Position numbers and translations under genes: made by a program | Notes under the pieces: generated by a model | Told to the model about the DNA's origin: nothing | Seen by the model: the letters and a program-made list of their open reading frames with translations, nothing else | The model's database searches: none | Shown: piece after piece, positions 16,560-23,809 of the stretch | Layout: every line of letters begins with the position of its first letter | Position numbering within the stretch: the first letter of the stretch is position 1 | Source: Deltaproteobacteria bacterium | GTDB lineage: Bacteria > Myxococcota_A > Polyangia > Polyangiales > Ga0077539 | Direction: 5' to 3' | Length of the DNA stretch: 32,042 bases | Assembly: GCA_016218725.1 (NCBI GenBank) | Contig: JACRDB010000040.1 | Span: 1 to 32,042 of the forward strand

Positions 16560-17135
16560 ATGCTCCCGTCCTTCCCCTTCACGCACACCGCCCGGGTGGA
16601 GTTCCGGCCCCTCGGCGCGGGGGACGCCAGGGAGCTCCTCGCGGTGGTGGCTACTTCAAGGGCCCAGCTCGGGCGCTTCATGTCCTGGCCCCGGGAGATG
16701 CTGGAGCTCGAACAGGCGCGGCGCTTCGTGCGCCTGGGGAGGGACGGCTGGCTGGCGGAGCGAACGGTGCGCCTCGGGCTCTTCGAGCGCAGCTCCGGCG
16801 CGCTCCTCGGGAGCATCGAGCTGGACGGCGTGGACCTGCGGCGCTCGCAGGCGGAGCTCGGGTACTGGGTGCGCACGGACCGCCAGGGCCTCGGGTACGC
16901 CACGGAGGCGGCGTTCTTCGCGCTGCGCTACGGCTTCGAGACGCTCCGGCTCCACAAGGTCCGCGCCGACGTGGCCGTGGGCAACGGCGCCAGCGCCCGC
17001 GTCCTGGAGAAGCTCGGCTTCAAGCGCGAGGGCCTCCTTCGCGAAGACCGCACCGTGGGCGGCGTCTTCACGGACCACTGGCGCTACGGGCTCCTGTCCC
17101 GGGAGTTCCTGGAGAGCCTCCGGGCCTGGCGCTGA
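16560..17135 (+). CDS. GNAT family N-acetyltransferase (RimJ/RimL type)
   Basis: 191 aa. Transfers acetyl from acetyl-CoA to an amine, often a protein N-terminus in this subfamily. Visible are the N-terminal VEFRPLGAGDARELLA, the strand with LGSIELDGVD, LGYWVRTDRQGLGYAT (the acetyl-CoA pyrophosphate loop RQGLGYA) and the C-terminal block VAVGNGASARVLEKLGFKREG, typical of RimJ/RimL proteins. The ATG at 16560 is preferred: it has GGGAG eight bases upstream and gives the normal N-terminus; the frame also opens at 16446 but that part overlaps the divergent gene. The target is unknown. It is convergent with xisI, 39 bp apart. Confidence 0.92.
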   Translation: MLPSFPFTHTARVEFRPLGAGDARELLAVVATSRAQLGRFMSWPREMLELEQARRFVRLGRDGWLAERTVRLGLFERSSGALLGSIELDGVDLRRSQAELGYWVRTDRQGLGYATEAAFFALRYGFETLRLHKVRADVAVGNGASARVLEKLGFKREGLLREDRTVGGVFTDHWRYGLLSREFLESLRAWR

Positions 17136-17174
17136 TGGCGGACCTCGCCCTTCCCGACGCCCAGGGGAGTGCCG

Positions 17175-17507
17175 CTACGCCGCGAACTCCGTGTGCGGGC
17201 GCACCTCCGGGGGTTGGAAGCCTAGCACGATGCGGTCCTTTGGGACGCCCGCAGCGACGAGTTCCCAGGCTACGCCGCGCTCGGTGCCGTCGTACTGGAT
17301 CCAGAACCGACCGGCGATAATGTCCACATGCACCAGCGCGCCATGCACCCGCTCGCCGCCGCGCCAGCCCACGTCCACCAGGAGGTATCGGTCGTTCCGG
17401 CGGTCAAACACGGCCTCCGAGTGGATCTCTCCATTGGCGTAGGGGATCGCCGCGTGCTCTCTCAGGATTCGTTCGAGTTCGTCGCGCCAGGTGTCGAGGG
17501 GATCCAT
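17175..17507 (-). CDS. xisI: XisI family protein
   Basis: 110 aa, the family length (about 111). The whole chain follows the XisI pattern: IPYANGEIHSEAVFDRRNDRY, LLVDVGWRGGERVHG, VHVDIIAGRFWIQYDGTE, and the ending LVAAGVPKDRIVLGF followed by TEFA. XisI is known with XisH as a factor needed for excision of the fdxN element in heterocyst-forming cyanobacteria; the biochemical role is not settled. Its first 46 bp overlap the end of xisH, so the two are translated together. No element or recombinase to be excised is seen nearby, so the cyanobacterial role cannot simply be carried over. Confidence 0.93.
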   Translation of the reverse strand: MDPLDTWRDELERILREHAAIPYANGEIHSEAVFDRRNDRYLLVDVGWRGGERVHGALVHVDIIAGRFWIQYDGTERGVAWELVAAGVPKDRIVLGFQPPEVRPHTEFAA

Positions 17508-17911
17508 CGGTCAATGACCTCCTTCTGCGTGTCGATGACCACCAACCGTAAGGAGCCGTCCGCCAGGAGCAGCTCTCCCAGGGCTTCCTGCAGCAACCCG
17601 CGATGGATCCGCAGGGGGATCGCGAGCCAGAGCAGCCGGTCCGGCTGCGTGGCGCGCAGCGCTCGGTCGTACAACATGAACTGCCCGAGGGCGTGTTCGA
17701 GGTCGTTGACCTCCGAAGCGCCGGAGAAGCTCTTGACCTCCACCGCGATCTTTGTCGGGCCCCGCACGGCTCCCAGAAGCTGTTCGGCGCCGAGGTCTAC
17801 GTACACCATTCGCCGCCCCACCTGGAGCCGCAACGGGTCGTCGGTGACGCTCCAACCATCGGACTCCAGGGCCCGCCGAACGGCCCCGTGGATGGCGTCC
17901 CGCGCAGGCAT
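17462..17911 (-). CDS. xisH: XisH family protein, PD-(D/E)XK nuclease-like
   Basis: 149 aa, starting with MPARDAIHGAVRRAL as family members do. The core has the nuclease-like pattern Asp39 (YVDLGAE) and Glu58-Val-Lys60 (IAVEVKSF), then ALGQFMLYDRAL and LLWLAIP. The end (about 13 residues past RWIP) is longer than usual and overlaps xisI. The family is best known from cyanobacteria, where it helps control DNA excision; copies elsewhere are of unknown function. ATG at 17911 fixes the normal N-terminus; the open frame further upstream to 18169 has no family match. A plausible catalytic or DNA-binding partner of XisI in a two-gene module. Confidence 0.93.
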   Translation of the reverse strand: MPARDAIHGAVRRALESDGWSVTDDPLRLQVGRRMVYVDLGAEQLLGAVRGPTKIAVEVKSFSGASEVNDLEHALGQFMLYDRALRATQPDRLLWLAIPLRIHRGLLQEALGELLLADGSLRLVVIDTQKEVIDRWIPSTPGATNSNES

Positions 17912-18222
17912 CGCCGTCGACCCTAGCGCGCGTCGATGGAGGTGGCAACACGCCCTGGTTCCCCTTAGGGAGCGCCGCCGGAACCACGCCCGCTGACCTC
18001 GATGAGCGTCGCAGTGAATTGAGCTACCTCGCGAGCGGCACGTCGGCGTAGAGCGCGTCATGCCCGCAGCGACGGGAGCCGGGGAGGGTGCGCGAACTTC
18101 GCCAGGAGGTGGCTCGAGCCACTCCAGAGCCAGGGGACCTCCCCGCGTGGATGCAGCGGACCCACCCATCCCGCAGGCGCCGTCCCTGCCGACGCCCGAT
18201 CCCTGCTACGCTCGGAGGTGTT
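17912..18222. other. Intergenic region with a perfect 14-bp palindrome
   Basis: 311 bp between the divergent xisH and Pro-rich lipoprotein genes. It holds the palindrome GTGGCTCGAGCCAC at 18109-18122, a possible regulator site. GGAGG at 18214-18218 is the ribosome site of the lipoprotein gene. I see no convincing sigma-70 promoter, RNA gene or small coding frame; the long frames that cross it lack any recognisable protein sequence. Confidence 0.45.
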
Positions 18223-18738
18223 ATGAGAACCCCGCGTACAGCACACGGAACCACCCTCCTGCCCGCCTTCCTGGCCGTGGCGAGCCTCTCCTGTCGGCGC
18301 TCCATCGAGGAGCCCACGCGCAACCCCCCGGGGCCCCTGGAGCCCGCCACGGACGCCGGCGGCTCCGTCCAGAACCCCCCGGTGCAGCGCGTGGACCCCC
18401 AGAACCCGCCCGTCCATATGATGGGCGCCGTCGCCCCCGTGAGGGTGACGCCTCCGCCTCCGCCGTCGTCGGCGCTGCCCTCGCCCGCCGCCGCGCCCAG
18501 CGCCGCCGCGCCCGCGCTGGGGCAGGTGCAGCGGGACCAGGCCGCCGCGGCCGTGGGGGTGCCCTCCTCGGGCCTCCCCTCGGCGCTCGCGGCCAACGCT
18601 GCTCCCTCGCACCCGGCCCTCGCGGGCCGAGAGCCCGGCGTGTACCTCGTGCACAATCACCCTCCGGGGACGCCTTGCCGCCCGGTGGCCGTCACCGACG
18701 TCCAGGCCGCGGCCGGCGCCGTGGGGGCCCCGCGTTGA
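18223..18738 (+). CDS. Proline/alanine-rich probable lipoprotein
   Basis: 171 aa. A signal-like N-terminus (TTLLPAFLAVASLSC) ends with a weak lipobox at Cys24. The rest is low complexity, rich in Pro and Ala, with a repeated QNPPVQRVDPQNPPVH segment, and no domain is visible. A short tail ends GVYLVHNHPPGTPCRPVAV, which might be the only folded part. The start is set by the strong GGAGG eight bases before ATG 18223. The stop TGA overlaps the TTG start of the next gene. Function unknown; an envelope protein is likely. Confidence 0.75.
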   Translation: MRTPRTAHGTTLLPAFLAVASLSCRRSIEEPTRNPPGPLEPATDAGGSVQNPPVQRVDPQNPPVHMMGAVAPVRVTPPPPPSSALPSPAAAPSAAAPALGQVQRDQAAAAVGVPSSGLPSALAANAAPSHPALAGREPGVYLVHNHPPGTPCRPVAVTDVQAAAGAVGAPR

Positions 18739-19328
18739 TCGAACCGGTCCCCTGTCGCCACTGCGGCGCTGCCCTGGACTCCTCGGGACAGTGCACCGTG
18801 TGCGAACTCCCCCAGGACGCCGTGGGGGCCCCCCCGGCCTCGCCCCGCGCCGACGAGGCCCCCTCCGGGCTCCTGCGCCTGTGGCGCAGCGGCCAGGGGC
18901 CCGTCGGGGCGGCGGTGCTCTGCCACCTCCTGGCCCTGGTGCTCCCCTTTGTCACGGTCGCCTCCGGGGGCTCTTCCCGCACCGTCTCGCCCCTGGCGCT
19001 GATGCTCGGCAACGACCCGCTCCTCCGCGGAAAAATGATCTGGCTGGTGCCCGCCACCGCGGCCTTCCTCACGCAGATGCTGGCCTCGCGCCGCACCCGG
19101 CCCGTGATGGAGGCCTCGCGGCCCCTGGTGCTGGTGGTGTCCCTCGCGCCCCTGGTGGGCGTCGCGCTCCCGTACCTGCTCTTCCAGAAGCGACACCTGG
19201 AGCCCGCCCTCGGACCCTCGGCGCTGATGGTGCTCGTCGGCGTCGCCCTGGGCGTGCTCGGGGCCCTGCGCTTCGGCGTCGGGGCCCCCGAGGAGAAGCC
19301 CCGGCGGCGCCGCGACGACGAGGACTGA
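18735..19328 (+). CDS. Zinc-ribbon integral membrane protein
   Basis: 197 aa from a TTG start that overlaps the previous stop (TTGA); no ATG or GTG fits in this frame near the conserved N-terminus. Residues 5-22 form a zinc ribbon (CRHCGAALDSSGQCTVC), followed by a linker and about four membrane helices between residues ~55 and 185 (VLCHLLALVLPFVTVA, MIWLVPATAAFL, LVLVVSLAPLVGVALPYLL, ALMVLVGVALGVLGAL). The tail is basic then acidic (KPRRRRDDED). This ribbon-plus-helices plan is common in uncharacterised bacterial membrane proteins. Probably co-expressed with the lipoprotein genes on both sides. Confidence 0.75.
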   Translation: MIEPVPCRHCGAALDSSGQCTVCELPQDAVGAPPASPRADEAPSGLLRLWRSGQGPVGAAVLCHLLALVLPFVTVASGGSSRTVSPLALMLGNDPLLRGKMIWLVPATAAFLTQMLASRRTRPVMEASRPLVLVVSLAPLVGVALPYLLFQKRHLEPALGPSALMVLVGVALGVLGALRFGVGAPEEKPRRRRDDED

Positions 19329-19337
19329 GCCCCTGGG

Positions 19338-20351
19338 ATGGTATACACCATGTATACTCTATTGAAGACACAGGAGCGCTTGTGGGTACTGTGTTTTTTC
19401 GTGGGTGCGTGTTCGCCCTCGGAGCCTGGTGAAGAGGTCCAGCCCCGGGAGGACGCAGGGCAGGATGGGGCCTCGGCGGACGCCGTGGAGGAGGGACCGC
19501 CACCGGCGCCGGACGCTCCTCCCCCGGAGGACCGACCGCCGCCGCCGGACACGGCCCCGCCGCCGGACACCGCCCTGGTGGACGCCGGGTCGCCGGACGC
19601 CCGCGACGTGGTGGTGGCGATGGACACGAGGGTCGTGGACACCGCGAGCGCGGACCGGGGGCCGGAGGTGGCGCCGGACACCGTGTCTCCGGAGCCCTGC
19701 GCGGCGATCCCTGGAGCGCGCTACGGGTCCCTGTCCATCGCCGGGAGCGTGACGGACCGGCCCGCGGCGGTGCACGGGGACATCAACCTCAGGCTCCGGA
19801 CCTGGGTGAGCGTGCCCAGGGCGGCGCGGGGGCTCATCATGATCGACGGCCCCACCGACGACCGCGCCCCGAGGCTCAACCCGATGTTCACCGACGACCG
19901 CATCCCGCTCTTCGCCGGGGTGTACGCGGTGCAGGGCTGGGATTGGGGCTGCAACTGCCCCCGGGCGCCCATGACCTCGCCGGAGGTGACCCTGGCGGGC
20001 TTCACCACCCGCGCCGGCGAGGTGCTGGAGGCCCCCACCAGCGGGTACGACATCGGTGAGGGATATTTCGCGATGGTGCTCTACGCGGGGGGAGACACCC
20101 TCACGCTGAAGCTCACCCGGGAGGACAACGTGGTGCGGGGCTACACGCTGCACTTCGCGGGGGTGTGCGTGGAGCCGTCGCTGCTGTCGGCCTACGAGGC
20201 CGCCAACCGCGGGGGGCGCCGGAGCCTCCCGGCGCTGCGGCCGAACCAGCCCTTCGGGCGCGCGAGGGGCGCCGAGGTCTTTGTCGCCGTGAGGGACACC
20301 GGCGCGTGGATGGACCCTCGCTCGCGCAAGGACTGGTGGCCCAGGATGTAG
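19338..20351 (+). CDS. Secreted lipoprotein with Asp/Pro-rich linker and unknown C-terminal domain
   Basis: 337 aa from ATG 19338; ATG 19350 is a possible alternative. The N-terminus ends in FFVGAC, a good lipobox at Cys25. Residues ~26-115 are an Asp/Pro/Ala linker (PPPPDTAPPPDTALVDAG and similar). The folded part, ~115-337, has two Cys pairs (GWDWGCNC, VEPC), YFAMVLYAGGDTLTLKLTRED and a final block ending in SRKDWWPRM. I do not recognise this domain. The gene begins 9 bp after the zinc-ribbon membrane protein. Its start codon sits within a GTATAC inverted repeat. Confidence 0.8.
   Translation: MVYTMYTLLKTQERLWVLCFFVGACSPSEPGEEVQPREDAGQDGASADAVEEGPPPAPDAPPPEDRPPPPDTAPPPDTALVDAGSPDARDVVVAMDTRVVDTASADRGPEVAPDTVSPEPCAAIPGARYGSLSIAGSVTDRPAAVHGDINLRLRTWVSVPRAARGLIMIDGPTDDRAPRLNPMFTDDRIPLFAGVYAVQGWDWGCNCPRAPMTSPEVTLAGFTTRAGEVLEAPTSGYDIGEGYFAMVLYAGGDTLTLKLTREDNVVRGYTLHFAGVCVEPSLLSAYEAANRGGRRSLPALRPNQPFGRARGAEVFVAVRDTGAWMDPRSRKDWWPRM
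19341..19357. promoter_or_regulatory. Inverted repeat GTATAC-N5-GTATAC at a start codon
   Basis: GTATACACCATGTATAC begins three bases after the ATG at 19338 and contains the alternative ATG at 19350. Both half-sites are identical and self-complementary, and AT-rich compared with the surroundings. A near copy (15 of 17 bases) is at 22424-22440 inside the vWA lipoprotein gene. Operator-like in form; no regulator is known for it. Confidence 0.3.
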
Positions 20352-20402
20352 GGTCTCGTCGGTTTCTTGGCAGGGCACCTCGGGACGGTCTATGGCCGGG
20401 GC

Positions 20403-21302
20403 ATGCGAAGCCCAACACGCATGAGGGTGGTGGTCGGGGCCGCGGTGGTGATCGGAGGCGCGGTGCCCCTGGTGCTCGCCTCGCTCCCCGGGGGGGACCA
20501 CGGGGCCGTGGCCACGGCGGTGGCGGCGCCGGTGCGGGAGCCCTGCCCGGCGGGCACCGTGCAGGTTCACGTCGGGGTGCCGTCCGTCGGGGACGTGGCC
20601 GCGCGGGAGACCGCGACGGTGCGCGTGATCGCTGGCGCAGGCGCGCTCTGCGTGCTCGGCGAGCGCACCGCGGTGGTGCCCCCGGGGTCCACGCTGGACG
20701 TGCGCGTACACGCCAGCTCCGCGGAGCTCCAGCGGATCCAGGTGGGGACCCAGGTGTCGCTCCTCAGGCTCCCCCCGGGGCGCACCGTGGTCCTCAAGGA
20801 AGATCCCACTTCGGGTTGGAGGATCGAGGCCCCGTGGCTCGACCCCTGGAACGCCACGGCGTCCGACGCCCTGTGCGCGAGGGACCCCTCCCGCGCTGGG
20901 GCGCTCCCGTGCAGGGACGGGTTCTCGCCCACCTCGGGCCCGGACGCCGATCCCCTGTGCCGCGGGGCCACCACCCGCGCCCGCTGCGTGCGCTCGGCCC
21001 TGGTGCGCCTGGTGCGGCGAGGGAGCGGGAACTTCCCGACGGACCGCCCGCTGGCGCTGTGCAGGCTTCCTCCTCCGGGCTCGGCGCTGGCGCTGCGCAA
21101 CCTCCGTCGCTGGTGCGAAGTGCACACGACCATCGACCACTGCGCCGACGGGGCGGCGTGCCCGGGCCTGGAGGTGGACACGGGCCACGGCCGAGCGCGG
21201 CTGCTCGTGGGCTACGGCGAGCGCTGGACCGTGACCTTCGACGACACCGGCGACGTGGACGGCGTCGCGGAGCCCGCGAGGGCGCCTAGCCCGGGATCGT
21301 GA
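20403..21302 (+). CDS. Hypothetical secreted or membrane-anchored protein
   Basis: 299 aa. An N-terminal hydrophobic stretch (MRVVVGAAVVIGGAVPLVLASL) looks like a signal peptide or anchor without a lipobox. The middle has a beta-rich domain with VHVGVPSVGDVAARETATVRV and VPPGSTLDVRVHAS; the C-terminal half holds eight or more Cys (LCARD, LPCRD, LCRG, RCVRS, LCRLP, WCEVH, DHCADGAACPG), suggesting a disulfide-bonded exported protein. The family is not recognised. ATG 20403 or 20421 could be the start; no strong ribosome site. Its end overlaps the convergent vWA lipoprotein gene by 17 bp. Confidence 0.7.
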   Translation: MRSPTRMRVVVGAAVVIGGAVPLVLASLPGGDHGAVATAVAAPVREPCPAGTVQVHVGVPSVGDVAARETATVRVIAGAGALCVLGERTAVVPPGSTLDVRVHASSAELQRIQVGTQVSLLRLPPGRTVVLKEDPTSGWRIEAPWLDPWNATASDALCARDPSRAGALPCRDGFSPTSGPDADPLCRGATTRARCVRSALVRLVRRGSGNFPTDRPLALCRLPPPGSALALRNLRRWCEVHTTIDHCADGAACPGLEVDTGHGRARLLVGYGERWTVTFDDTGDVDGVAEPARAPSPGS

Positions 21303-22560
21303 GGCAGCCGAACTGCACCTCCACGCCGGCCCGGCCCCCCGCCGCGAGGAGCGCCTGGGCCCTGGCGCAGGAGGCAGGGCACAGGTGCACCCGGTCGGGC
21401 CTCCGCGGGTCGTTGTAGTACCAACCGCCGGCGGGGCCACACGCGGCGACGCTCCCCACCCGCCCGAGGGCGGTGCGCGCTTCACCCACCAGGGCGACGT
21501 TCACCCGGTCGGGGTCCAGCACGCTCCCGTCCGGCGGGGCGGGGATCGCCAGGTCGCATGCCAGCATGGACGTGCGCTCGACGGCGGTGGCCACCGCGTC
21601 GAAGAAGGGCCCCCAGGCGCGCGCTCCGTCGCAGAGCCGGGCCCTCACCCCGCGGGTGGAGCCCACCAGGGCGGTGTACTCCGCCCCCGAGGCCGGGGCC
21701 ATGGTGCCGTCGGGGAAGCGGCACGGCACCGACGGGTCCGTGTCCGAGCCGTAGCCATAGATGCCCGAGAAGGTGTATGCCTCGAAGAGCCCACCGTAGG
21801 AGGGGTCCAGGACGCCGGGCGGCAGCCTCAGGGTGGACGAGCGGGGGTTCACGCCCCCCGGGAAGCGCTCGAACTCCCGGGCGGGCATGCGGGAGTTGTC
21901 GTCGGTGACCACCACGAAGGTCTTGCTCGCGCCCGCCCGGAGGAAGGCCCTCCAGGGCTCGCCTCCGCGGCTCTCCCCGGCGGCGTAGCCCTGGGTCTGC
22001 ATGAGGCTCCCGAGGAGCTGCTCCAGGGGCTGGGTGCTGCGCACGTCCATGGACGCATGGAGGAAGCGCGGGCCGTTGCCGCAGCGGTCGTCGCCCGCGA
22101 GGGGCCTCGGGATGCAGAGCCCATAGCGCCGGGTGCCGTCCGCGAGGCGCACGTCCCGGGTGGGGCTCCGGAGGGAGAGCAGCGCCACCCGGTAGTCAAT
22201 CCCTCGGGTGCCCACCCTCCCCGCGAAGGTGTTGAGCCCCAGGATCACCTGGTCAATGGCCGGGGCCATGCTCACCGAGTTGTCCACGATCCACACGATG
22301 TCTACCGGCCTGCGCTCGATCACCCCCTGGGCCATGGTGCCCACACACGCCGCGTCCGGCGCGAGGGAGAGGTCCGCCGTGCCCGTATCCCGGCGCACCA
22401 CCGGCGCGTCCGTCGGGGGCGGAGTATACACCGTGTCTACCGCGGTGGCGTCCCTGGGAGAGTCGGTTGTGGCCTGGGCGTCCTCGGGGGCGAAGGCGGG
22501 CGGTCGGGGCCCGCAGGCCGAGAGCGCGGCCAGGGCGAGCGCCTCCCGCCGGGGGATCAC
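21286..22560 (-). CDS. von Willebrand factor A-domain lipoprotein
   Basis: 424 aa from GTG 22560, which overlaps the stop of the upstream reductase gene as GTGA. The signal peptide ends ALSAC (Cys16); an Asp/Thr/Pro linker follows to residue ~70. The vWA domain begins with VDIVWIVDNSVSMAP, holding the DxSxS metal-ion (MIDAS) motif at 93-97, and continues with RVALLSLRSP and TFVVVTDDNSR. Cys pairs in the C-terminal half fit an exported protein. Such proteins bind ligands at the cell surface through a divalent metal; the ligand is unknown. GGAAGAGG upstream may serve as ribosome site. The long open frame upstream only mirrors the reductase gene. Confidence 0.88.
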   Translation of the reverse strand: MIPRREALALAALSACGPRPPAFAPEDAQATTDSPRDATAVDTVYTPPPTDAPVVRRDTGTADLSLAPDAACVGTMAQGVIERRPVDIVWIVDNSVSMAPAIDQVILGLNTFAGRVGTRGIDYRVALLSLRSPTRDVRLADGTRRYGLCIPRPLAGDDRCGNGPRFLHASMDVRSTQPLEQLLGSLMQTQGYAAGESRGGEPWRAFLRAGASKTFVVVTDDNSRMPAREFERFPGGVNPRSSTLRLPPGVLDPSYGGLFEAYTFSGIYGYGSDTDPSVPCRFPDGTMAPASGAEYTALVGSTRGVRARLCDGARAWGPFFDAVATAVERTSMLACDLAIPAPPDGSVLDPDRVNVALVGEARTALGRVGSVAACGPAGGWYYNDPRRPDRVHLCPASCARAQALLAAGGRAGVEVQFGCLTIPG

Positions 22561-23648
22561 CGCGCGCCGACCTCTTCCGCGAGGGCGTAGATGGCGGGCA
22601 TGCCGCAGCGGGCCCGGCCCTCGGCGATGGCGTGGACGGCGGCCTGGGCGGCGGCGTTGACCTCCGTGGGGACGCCCACGGCGCGGCCTCGGGTGACCAC
22701 CTCGCCGTTTAGGTAGTCCACCGCGGGGGTGCGGCCCCGCTCGATGGCCGACAGCATGGACGAGCGCATGCGCCGGTACCGGGCCCCGACGGCCAGGAGC
22801 ATGGCGTGGCGGGTGACCAGGGCGGGGCTGGCGGGGCTGGCGAGCTCCTCGTCGGTGAGGGCCATCCACTCCAGGTCCAGGGTGCCGGAGACCTTCTCCA
22901 GGCGGACCTCCAGCTTGCGGGCCACGCGGACGGTCTCCGCCATGATGCGCAGGGCCAGGCGCCGCACGGACAGGTGCATCATGAGCGCGCCCAGGCGATC
23001 CCCGCCGATGGTGCCCAGGGTGCTGATGGCGCAGTTGATGGCGAGCTTGCTCCAGCGGGCCCCGAGGAGGTTGGGGGTGATCTCCGTGGGCCCGACGACC
23101 TCCAGGAGCATGCGCAGCGTGGGGAGCCTGGGGTCCTGACGGCCGTCCAGGCGCCCGAGGGTGAAGCCCCCGTGGGCGGTGCGCTCGTAGAGCCCGGGCT
23201 CGGGCATGGCGGCGCCCCAGGAGACCACCGCGCCCAGGACCCGGTCCGGGCCGACGATCTTCTCCACGCGCTCTTCACACAAGCCGTTCTGGAGGCACAC
23301 CATGGCCCCGTCGGGCGCCAGCCACGGGAGCGTGTCCCGGACGGCGCCCTCCACCTGCGGGGGCTGCACCGCGAGCATCACGAAATCAAAGGGGGGGTCC
23401 TCGCCGGAGAGCTTCGTGCGGCAGGCTCCGCGTACGGTGCGGGCGCCGTCCACGCCGCAGACCCGGAAGCCCCGCTCGGACACCGCGCGGGCGATCTCCT
23501 GGTTGGTGGTCAGGGCGCAGACCTCCGAGGCGCCATGCTCCAACAGGGCGGCGGTCACGATCCCGCCGATCCCTCCGGAGCCGACGATCAATACGCGAGG
23601 CCTGGGCGCGGGGGCATCCACAATCACGCAGTGTGCCACAGCTCCCAT
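22557..23648 (-). CDS. Ketopantoate reductase-like oxidoreductase lacking the catalytic Glu
   Basis: 363 aa from ATG 23648, longer than a normal PanE (about 300). The nucleotide-binding motif GSGGIG is at 23-28 and AVQPPQVE plus CLQNGL match the N-terminal domain. The catalytic lysine is present at Lys201 (WSKLAINCAISTLG). In the C-terminal domain, RSSMLSAIERGRTPAVDYLNG aligns with the PanE block that ends TEIDYINGF, but the position of the catalytic Glu256 is Ala309. The protein may therefore act on another 2-keto acid or have lost activity. NADPH dependence is inferred from the family. Translation is coupled to the vWA lipoprotein by GTGA, an unusual partner. Confidence 0.85.
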   Translation of the reverse strand: MGAVAHCVIVDAPAPRPRVLIVGSGGIGGIVTAALLEHGASEVCALTTNQEIARAVSERGFRVCGVDGARTVRGACRTKLSGEDPPFDFVMLAVQPPQVEGAVRDTLPWLAPDGAMVCLQNGLCEERVEKIVGPDRVLGAVVSWGAAMPEPGLYERTAHGGFTLGRLDGRQDPRLPTLRMLLEVVGPTEITPNLLGARWSKLAINCAISTLGTIGGDRLGALMMHLSVRRLALRIMAETVRVARKLEVRLEKVSGTLDLEWMALTDEELASPASPALVTRHAMLLAVGARYRRMRSSMLSAIERGRTPAVDYLNGEVVTRGRAVGVPTEVNAAAQAAVHAIAEGRARCGMPAIYALAEEVGAR

Positions 23649-23809
23649 CCCCTGCGGAGGGTGGCCCCGGGTCCCAGGGACCCCTCTGGGCGCACGAAGG
23701 GCGCTCCCCGAGGAGGGTCGGGCGCCGCCTGTGGCGGGGGGACCGCACCCGCAGGATGATGCGCCGGGGGCGGATTTCTGGCACCGTGGGAGCATCTGGA
23801 GGTGCTTGC

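Noticed and set aside
16508..16903. N-terminal extension of the 330-aa hypothetical protein
   Set aside because: Overlaps the GNAT gene on the other strand, which has clear family motifs and a ribosome site.
17175..17911. fdxN-type excision element around xisHI
   Set aside because: No recombinase gene and no paired attachment sites found in the neighbourhood; only the two accessory factors are present.
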